Origin: Purshia tridentata
Taxonomy: Eukaryota > Streptophyta > Magnoliopsida > Rosales > Rosaceae
Direction: 5' to 3'
Length of the DNA stretch: 37,005 bases
NCBI GenBank assembly: GCA_003254885.1
Contig: QANT01002578.1
Span: 1-37,005 of the forward strand
Made by a program: the position numbers and the translations under genes. Below the pieces are notes generated by a model. It made no database searches and had not been told where the DNA came from. It worked only from the letters and a program-made list of their open reading frames with translations. Positions 31,962-37,005 of the stretch are shown piece after piece (the stretch's first letter is position 1; each line of letters begins with the position of its first letter).

Positions 31962-32079
31962 TTGAAAATATAAAAGATTTCTAATGTTTTTGCTTGATTC
32001 CAAATAATAAGATAGAGGTCTTTTATATAGGAGTGAGGAGGTAAGGTTTCCTTGACTTTCAAGGATAGAGTTTTCAGCT

Positions 32080-32215
32080 CATAATAATATTTATTAGGCT
32101 TACTAAGTTTTGTGGCACCATCATAATATTTATTATGCACACCAGGGTTTGCAGCTTTGTAATAATATTTATTATGATACTAGGGTTTCACAATCGTAAT
32201 AAAATTTCGTAGGGC
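32080..32215. repeat. Repeated TAATAATATTTATTA-type dyads
   Basis: Near-palindromic words of the form TAATATTTATTA occur at about 32083, 32123 and 32161, with a degenerate copy (TAATAAAATTTCG) near 32197. They are spaced about 38-40 bp. The first three fold as short hairpins. No coding signal. Confidence 0.6.
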
Positions 32216-32336
32216 TCATTGTAATAAATATCTTTTTGGTCGTACTAAATATTATTAAGGCCCAGTTTGATTTGTTGCCTTAGCCCATCCACATGCTTAC
32301 TTAAGCCCATCTTTCTTACTTACTTGTCATGAGGCC

Positions 32337-32440
32337 CAATCACTTGTAGAAGCTTCTAGAACCCTTTGATTTTGAAATTACTCTACCAAAAAAAAGACTT
32401 CATGAGCCCTATCACTTGTAGAAGCTTCTAGAACCCTTTA
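32337..32440. repeat. Direct duplication of a ~28-bp word
   Basis: ATCACTTGTAGAAGCTTC followed by TAGAACCCTTT occurs at about 32339-32367 and again at about 32410-32440. The intervening GAAATTACTCTACCAAAAAA recurs at about 32545. The core AGAAGCTTCT is itself palindromic. Confidence 0.75.
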
Positions 32441-32630
32441 CTTACTTAAGCAAAAGACACAAAAACGTCGAATTCTTACACTCTAGGTTAAGAAGTTAAT
32501 ATGTAAAAATAGTGTAACTTGAGCACTCAACGACTAGTGATTATTGAAATTACTCTACCAAAAAAAAAAAGAACAAACATAATTAATGAATTACTTCAAG
32601 ATTGTGGTGAGCTAATTCTAGGCCAGATGA

Positions 32631-32663
32631 ATTGCAAAAACCATAAATAAAACATTGATCACA
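32631..32663. repeat. 33-bp repeat at the copia truncation point
   Basis: This 33-bp segment matches 31357-31389 with one mismatch (both begin ATTGCAAAAA and end CATTGATCACA). It starts exactly where similarity of the copia gene to a normal pol sequence stops, after the KPTC codons. Confidence 0.85.
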
Positions 32664-35236
32664 AGTGGGCTTGGCATCACCCAAAGAAAGAGTAGTAGAA
32701 CAAGCAACATGAATGGGATACTGAATGGTGCCATCAGTACAAATCTTAGGTGTAACAATACCATCTCGAAATTGGGTAGTCATGGAATTGCGTGGAGGTG
32801 CAAGTGCCTCAAGAGAGATCAGACCAGATGAAGAACTAGAAAAACCAAGCGGAGATGCCAAACGAGAGGCTGGTGGGGACAACGGAGGCTGAGGGGGCAC
32901 AAGTGGAGCTGGAGTAATTGTGGTGGGTAGCAAAAGAATCACTACAAGTAGTAATTGAAGCTCAACATAAGGAGAAGAAGAAGCCAAGACCTGTCTAGCA
33001 AAAGGAAAACAAGTCTCATCAAAGGTAACATGTCGTGAGATATGAACATGGTTAGTGACGAGATCTAAACAACGATATCCTTTGTGATGCAAGCTATACC
33101 CTTAGAGAACGAGGTTGAAAGTTGTTGGAAACATAAGTATCCAAGTGAGGAAAGCAAGCACAACCAAAAACACATAAATGAGAGTAAGTGAGAGAACGCC
33201 TATAGAGGCGAGCATAGGGACTAGACCAGGAAATAGTATGCAATGCCGACAAATTAATGAGATGCACTTCTGTCAAAGCCGCCTCCACCCAAAGATTAAG
33301 GAAAGCATTGGCAGTGTGCAAGAGAATGCGATTGATGGTGGCAATATGGCGATGTTTGCGTTCAGCAGGGCCATTCTCTTGAGGGTTATAAGGACATAAA
33401 AACGATGAACAATATCACACGAACGATGAAAGGAAGGAAAAGCATGATTTGTATATTCAGTGCCACCATCACTTCGGAAAAATTTAATAGTAGAGTTAAA
33501 TAAATTTTAAATCATAGAACAAAAAGTAGAAAAATGAGTTAAAACTTCTAATTGTTGACGCATAGGATAAATTCAAGAGAAACGTGAATAGTCATCAGTA
33601 AATAAAACGTAATAGCAAAAACCAAAAACATAATAGCAAAAACCAGAAACACTAACAATAAAGGCCATCCACACATCCGAATGAACAATATAAAAGAGAA
33701 AAGAAGAAATAACTTGATTGGAAATAAATAGCAACTTGTGCGACTTACTAAGAGCACAAGCAGTACATAACTTTAATGAGGCCTAGACCTAAAACCTAAA
33801 GATAAATGAGACCATAAACAAGTGAGAACAGCTGAAGAATGACCAAGACGGTTGTGCCACAACTCTGAAGATGACAAGGAAGCAACTAAAGCACGAGGAA
33901 TAGGAGCAAAGAGAAGATATAGACCATGCTTACAAGGGCCCTGAAACAAAGGTTGGCCAATAAACAAGTCAGACATGGTAAAGCCATTAGGATCGAAACA
34001 AAAACGAACAGAGTTATCACGAGTAAACTGAGTAATACATAGAAAATTTTTAGTAATGGAAGGAACATGAAAAACCTGACGAAGAGCCAAAGAACGAGAC
34101 CCAAGGAAAAAGTAATAGTATTAGCTTGAGTAATCGGAATGGAATCACCATTACCAATCATAACACTGAATTACCAGAGTATGAATGGGGTCTTGCAGAG
34201 CACCACCGTGATTTGTCATGTGATGACTAGCCTCTATGTCAAGAAACCAAGTTGGATCAGTAGGAGTAGCTGAGTATGACATGGAAGCCAATAAAAGGAG
34301 AATCTGGAGGGATAGGGCGGTTGGGACACAAGGTGGCGTAATGTCCAAGGATTTGGCAAAAAGAACACCAATAAATAGCAGGAGGAGTGCCAAGGAGAGT
34401 AGCAACAAGAGAGACAGGAGAAGCAAAGGAAGGACCACCAGAGAAACCAGTAGACTACCAAGGTTGGGCCCAAGAAGAGCCACAACTCGTGCCACAACCA
34501 CGACCACAGCCACTAAGAGATAAACTACCACCATGAGAATGGTGGTGGAACATCGAACTGGGAAGAGAAGGCACAATGGGATGCTGCTGCTGTGAGATGA
34601 AAAAGGCCTGGCCAAAGGGTTCAGTGATATGAGAATTGTGAGCCTCTGTAGTGTGCAAGCAAGCATGAAGGTCCAGAAAGTTGGAAAGAGGTGGAAAATT
34701 GAGAACCATTACAAACATAGCATACTCAGAGCCAAGACAACGAAGCACCATAGAGACAAGGTCATCATTAGAAACATGCTAACCCATAGCAGAGAGAGTC
34801 TGTGCGAGATTTAGCAGTTTGAAGGTATTCGCTAACTAACTTGGAGCCCTTTTGTAGACTGAGTAGCTGAAAGCGGATGTTGGTAGCATTCGCAAGTGAC
34901 CCCTGGGAAAAGTGTTGATGCAAACATTCCCAAATAGATGCAGCAAAAGACTTGCCAAAAGCAAGAGCCGAAATATATTTAGAGAAAGTATATGCCAAAT
35001 AACTGCACCCCAGTTGGTCAGTCTGGAACCATGTGAAAGGCCAGGTTAGGCTAGTAGGCTGGTCACTAGAGGCAGAAAGCTAAGCAGCAGGCGCATGAGT
35101 AGAACCATCAACATAGCCGAAAAGACCATACCCAACAAGAAACAGAGCATCTGTCTTTCCCAAAGATAATTGGTTTCGAAGAGTTTAAGAAACTATGCAA
35201 TATTAAGGCCCAGGAGAGAGGAAGAAGACGACGCCA
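32661..35236 (-). pseudogene. Ty1/copia gag-pol pseudogene, truncated before reverse transcriptase
   Basis: The frame starts at the ATG at 35236 (MASSSSSLLGLNIA, then a stop). Gag follows (YGLFGYVDGSTHAPA, WECLHQHFSQGS, UBN2-like) with frameshifts. A perfect CX2CX4HX4C knuckle (CSFCQILGHYATLC) lies at 34326-34367. The protease region has FLDIEASHHMT at about 34215-34258, where DSGA is expected. GAG-pre-integrase has LWHNRLGH at about 33840-33862. The integrase core shows HSDVW (about 33670), SDGGTEY (about 33460) and QENGPAERKHRH (about 33350-33385), so all three acidic positions are readable though out of frame with each other. SHLCVFGCACFPHL, HHKGYRCLD, HISRHVTFDE and a Pro-rich linker follow, ending GDAKPTC. 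Reverse transcriptase and RNase H are absent. Many stops make it non-functional. Confidence 0.9.
33610..33651 (-). repeat. 21-bp in-frame tandem duplication in copia integrase
   Basis: Units 33610-33630 and 33631-33651 (TAATAGCAAAAACCAAAAACA and a one-base variant) duplicate seven codons, GFCYYVF/GFCYYVL, in the integrase core just after the first catalytic Asp. Confidence 0.85.
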
Positions 35237-35313
35237 TAAGGCGAAGAAAAAGAAGAGATAAAGGGCAAGGGACGGTGGGGTGGGAAGAAGAAACCCTAAC
35301 TAGTGCATGAGCA

Positions 35314-35325
35314 ACCCTTATACCA
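35314..35325 (-). other. Degenerate primer binding site of the copia element
   Basis: The minus strand reads TGGTATAAGGGT, nine of twelve matches to TGGTATCAGAGC, directly after the LTR end TTCTACA. Confidence 0.75.
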
Positions 35326-35473
35326 TGTAGAAGGTTATAACTTGTTAATCACATAGAGTTAACCCCTATTTAAACTAGTATAATCCCAGAATAACTTGGA
35401 GACCAAACTTGGCATACAAGATATCATAAATAAACAAGGTAGCAAATAGGAAAGCTAATGGTTACCTAACACA
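35326..35473 (-). repeat. 5' LTR of the copia element (short)
   Basis: On the minus strand it runs from TGTTAGGTAACC (or TGTGTTAGG) to AACCTTCTACA, about 146-148 bp. TG...CA ends and the adjoining PBS support it. Such a short LTR fits compact copia lineages. No matching 3' LTR was seen, in keeping with truncation of the left part. Confidence 0.72.
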
Positions 35474-36227
35474 ATTGATGTTTGCACTGCACTAAGCTTG
35501 TATTTGTGTGCTTGTACTTCAACATATATAGCTATAGATGTTAATTAGCTACTAGCTTGAATGAATGGCTAGCTTTTGGACTTTTCAAATTAGTTTTGTT
35601 TTTTATTTAAGTGGTAAAATTGGGTTATGCAGCCACTGACTTCACCTAACTCTTTTTGTCTCTTAACTCTTTTAAGTGGGCTAAATATAAGAACAAGCGA
35701 AGTGGATACACGAAGGCAAAACTTGATGAGGTGCGAATTGAATGGGGACACATTGTGACCTTTTGGTACATTTGCAGTACTAGAGTACAAGTATATTTTG
35801 TGATTTTCGAGATATTTAGGTGAAGATATAAATGCTAGCTAGCTGGAATGCCATATTTTTTTGTAAAGGCTAGAGAGTAGGATATATAGATCAAGTTAAT
35901 TAGCACATGGTCTTGTGCATGTGGTTTTAATTTGTCACCAGACTTTAGCTATTTGTCTCAAGCTGATGCCAACTGCCATGCATATAATTTTTTTTTAAAG
36001 ATAGCTAGGTTGAAGATAGAACAAGTGCACTACTACTTGTGGTATTCATGTTTTGTAAATATGGGCAGGTTATTCATTTTGTCTTAGCTTAAAGCTTTTA
36101 GAACAAGTATTTGATATTTATGTAATGAATGAATATTGATGGCTTAAATGAATAGATATTATGTTGAACAGATTCTTGGTTGAATGGAATTTCAGTTTAA
36201 TTGATCTTATATGACTCAATGAAAAAA
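35474..36227. other. Anonymous AT-rich sequence, no gene recognised
   Basis: There are only short frames. A plus-strand stretch near 35670-35760 reads KWAKYKNKRSGYTKAKLDEV without a start or any recognised family, so I do not call it. Several GCTAGCTA words occur near 35830-35850. Confidence 0.45.
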
Positions 36228-37005
36228 TGTAACGACCCGTACCTTTTAAGTACATTATAATAGGGCCCAACGTTGACTTTTGGTTCTAGTAAGATTTTAG
36301 CTTTGACCTTGGGTTCGTTAGGAAGGTCTTGAGCTGACGAGTTCATTGACACGCAGCATGGGTTATTTAGAGCCCCAGTTAGAAAGCTATGAATGTGAGA
36401 AGAGACCCAAAGTTGACTTTTTAAATTGCTCGGATTTTAGAGTTGACTTTGACATGGTTACGTAGAGCTCGACCTCACGAGTCCGTAGACACGTAGCATG
36501 CGTTATTTGGAGCTACGATTTGAGAAATATGGAGGTTCCAAGTGAGGGGCAAACTTGTAATTACGTTGAAATGGGTTTACAATTCTAGAAATTTCTAGAA
36601 CTCCTTTTCCCCCTTTTATTTCTCTCTCCTCTTCTCTTCCCACGCAAGAACAGCCCCTCAGCTCGACACCTCCCTCTTCCTCTCTCCCCTGCGCGACACC
36701 AGCGCATTTCCGGCCAACCTCCGGCCTGCCCAGCAACCCCCCCAGCCTCCTCCCGTCGCCCCCAGCTCTCCCTCTTCTCTCTCCCGAGCTCTCTTCATTT
36801 CCCCTGCGTGCGAGTATGCTGCTGCCACTAAGCCCGACCCATCTTCGGCGACATTAGGAGACGGGACTAGCCGAGAATCACTCCCCAGCCGCCGGCCAGC
36901 CATCTTGAGCTCCCCCACGACAGCCAGCCTTCTTCCAACGCGAAACGACGCAGGAAAAACACCCAGCCCACTGCCACTTGTTCGTCAATTCCAGTCGCTT
37001 CCGGC
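36228..37005 (+). mobile_element. Family B LTR, start only (copy B5), cut by window end
   Basis: It begins TGTAACGACCCGTACC at 36228 and has both U3 modules (about 36300-36365 and 36440-36530), the pyrimidine-rich TATTTCTCTCTCCTC stretch near 36618, and the GC-rich leader to the window end. Whether it is a solo LTR or the 5' LTR of a full element, and whether it has the intron-like segment, lies beyond the window. Confidence 0.88.

Noticed and set aside
34236..34523. Plus-strand Arg-rich frame of 95 codons opposite the copia gag
   Set aside because: It is the complement of the copia gag/protease region, where the minus strand has a perfect CCHC knuckle.

Overview
This window looks like plant nuclear DNA, most likely from an angiosperm. 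It is AT-rich, has no operon-like gene arrangement, and is packed with LTR retrotransposon remains. These include initiator-Met primer binding sites (TGGTATCAGAGC), polypurine tracts, gag and gag-pol relics with CCHC knuckles, solo LTRs with 5-bp target-site duplications (TSDs), and microsatellites. Two ambiguous bases (2274 and 31834) point to a draft assembly. I found no intact host gene, tRNA, rRNA or CRISPR array. The protein-like signal all comes from broken retrotransposon genes, apart from one unassigned decayed frame.

Four LTR families can be separated by eye. Family A (TGTAAC..CCCCGCACC...GGCGTGTCA, about 2.0 kb) and family B (TGTAACGACCCGTACC...GGGTCCTGTCA, about 2.2 kb) share a GC-rich pyrimidine-rich leader. 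Their PBS, gag type and polypurine-tract context suggest Ty3/gypsy elements of the Del/Tekay kind. Family C (about 1.0 kb) is a relative. Family D (about 1.1 kb) has a different PBS-like site.

Layout: 1-1640 is AT-rich with a possible MITE, hairpins and a 31-bp tandem array. 1641-3633 is a solo A LTR. 3637-4489 is anonymous and ends in a polypurine tract. 4490-8420 is a D LTR split by a solo A LTR (5483-8309). 8428-9043 holds a PBS-like site and a decayed frame. 9031-21480 is a family C element (minus strand) split in its gag by a family B element (9115-20120, minus strand). That B element has two LTRs, a PBS and a gag but no pol. Its 3' LTR is split by a plus-strand solo B LTR (9931-12650), and its gag is split by a minus-strand solo A LTR (15675-17649). 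21481-22772 is anonymous. 22773-22925 is a D LTR end. 23071-23437 is a palindrome of the A LTR end, followed by a non-coding A element interior and its 3' LTR (24420-28438). That LTR is split by a solo B LTR (24856-27024) and cut short by a deleted B LTR (28439-29718). 29719-32600 is anonymous and repetitive. 32661-35473 is a minus-strand Ty1/copia relic truncated at the start of reverse transcriptase. 36228-37005 is the start of another B LTR.

The most notable observations are: a 631-bp segment in one B LTR that looks like a spliceosomal intron and is cleanly absent at the same point in two other copies; a gag-only B element; a 140-bp-arm palindrome made of the A LTR end; a roughly 27-bp minisatellite shared by A and B LTRs with changing copy number; and a paralogous empty site that confirms one solo-LTR insertion. 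All similarities were judged by eye, without alignment software.
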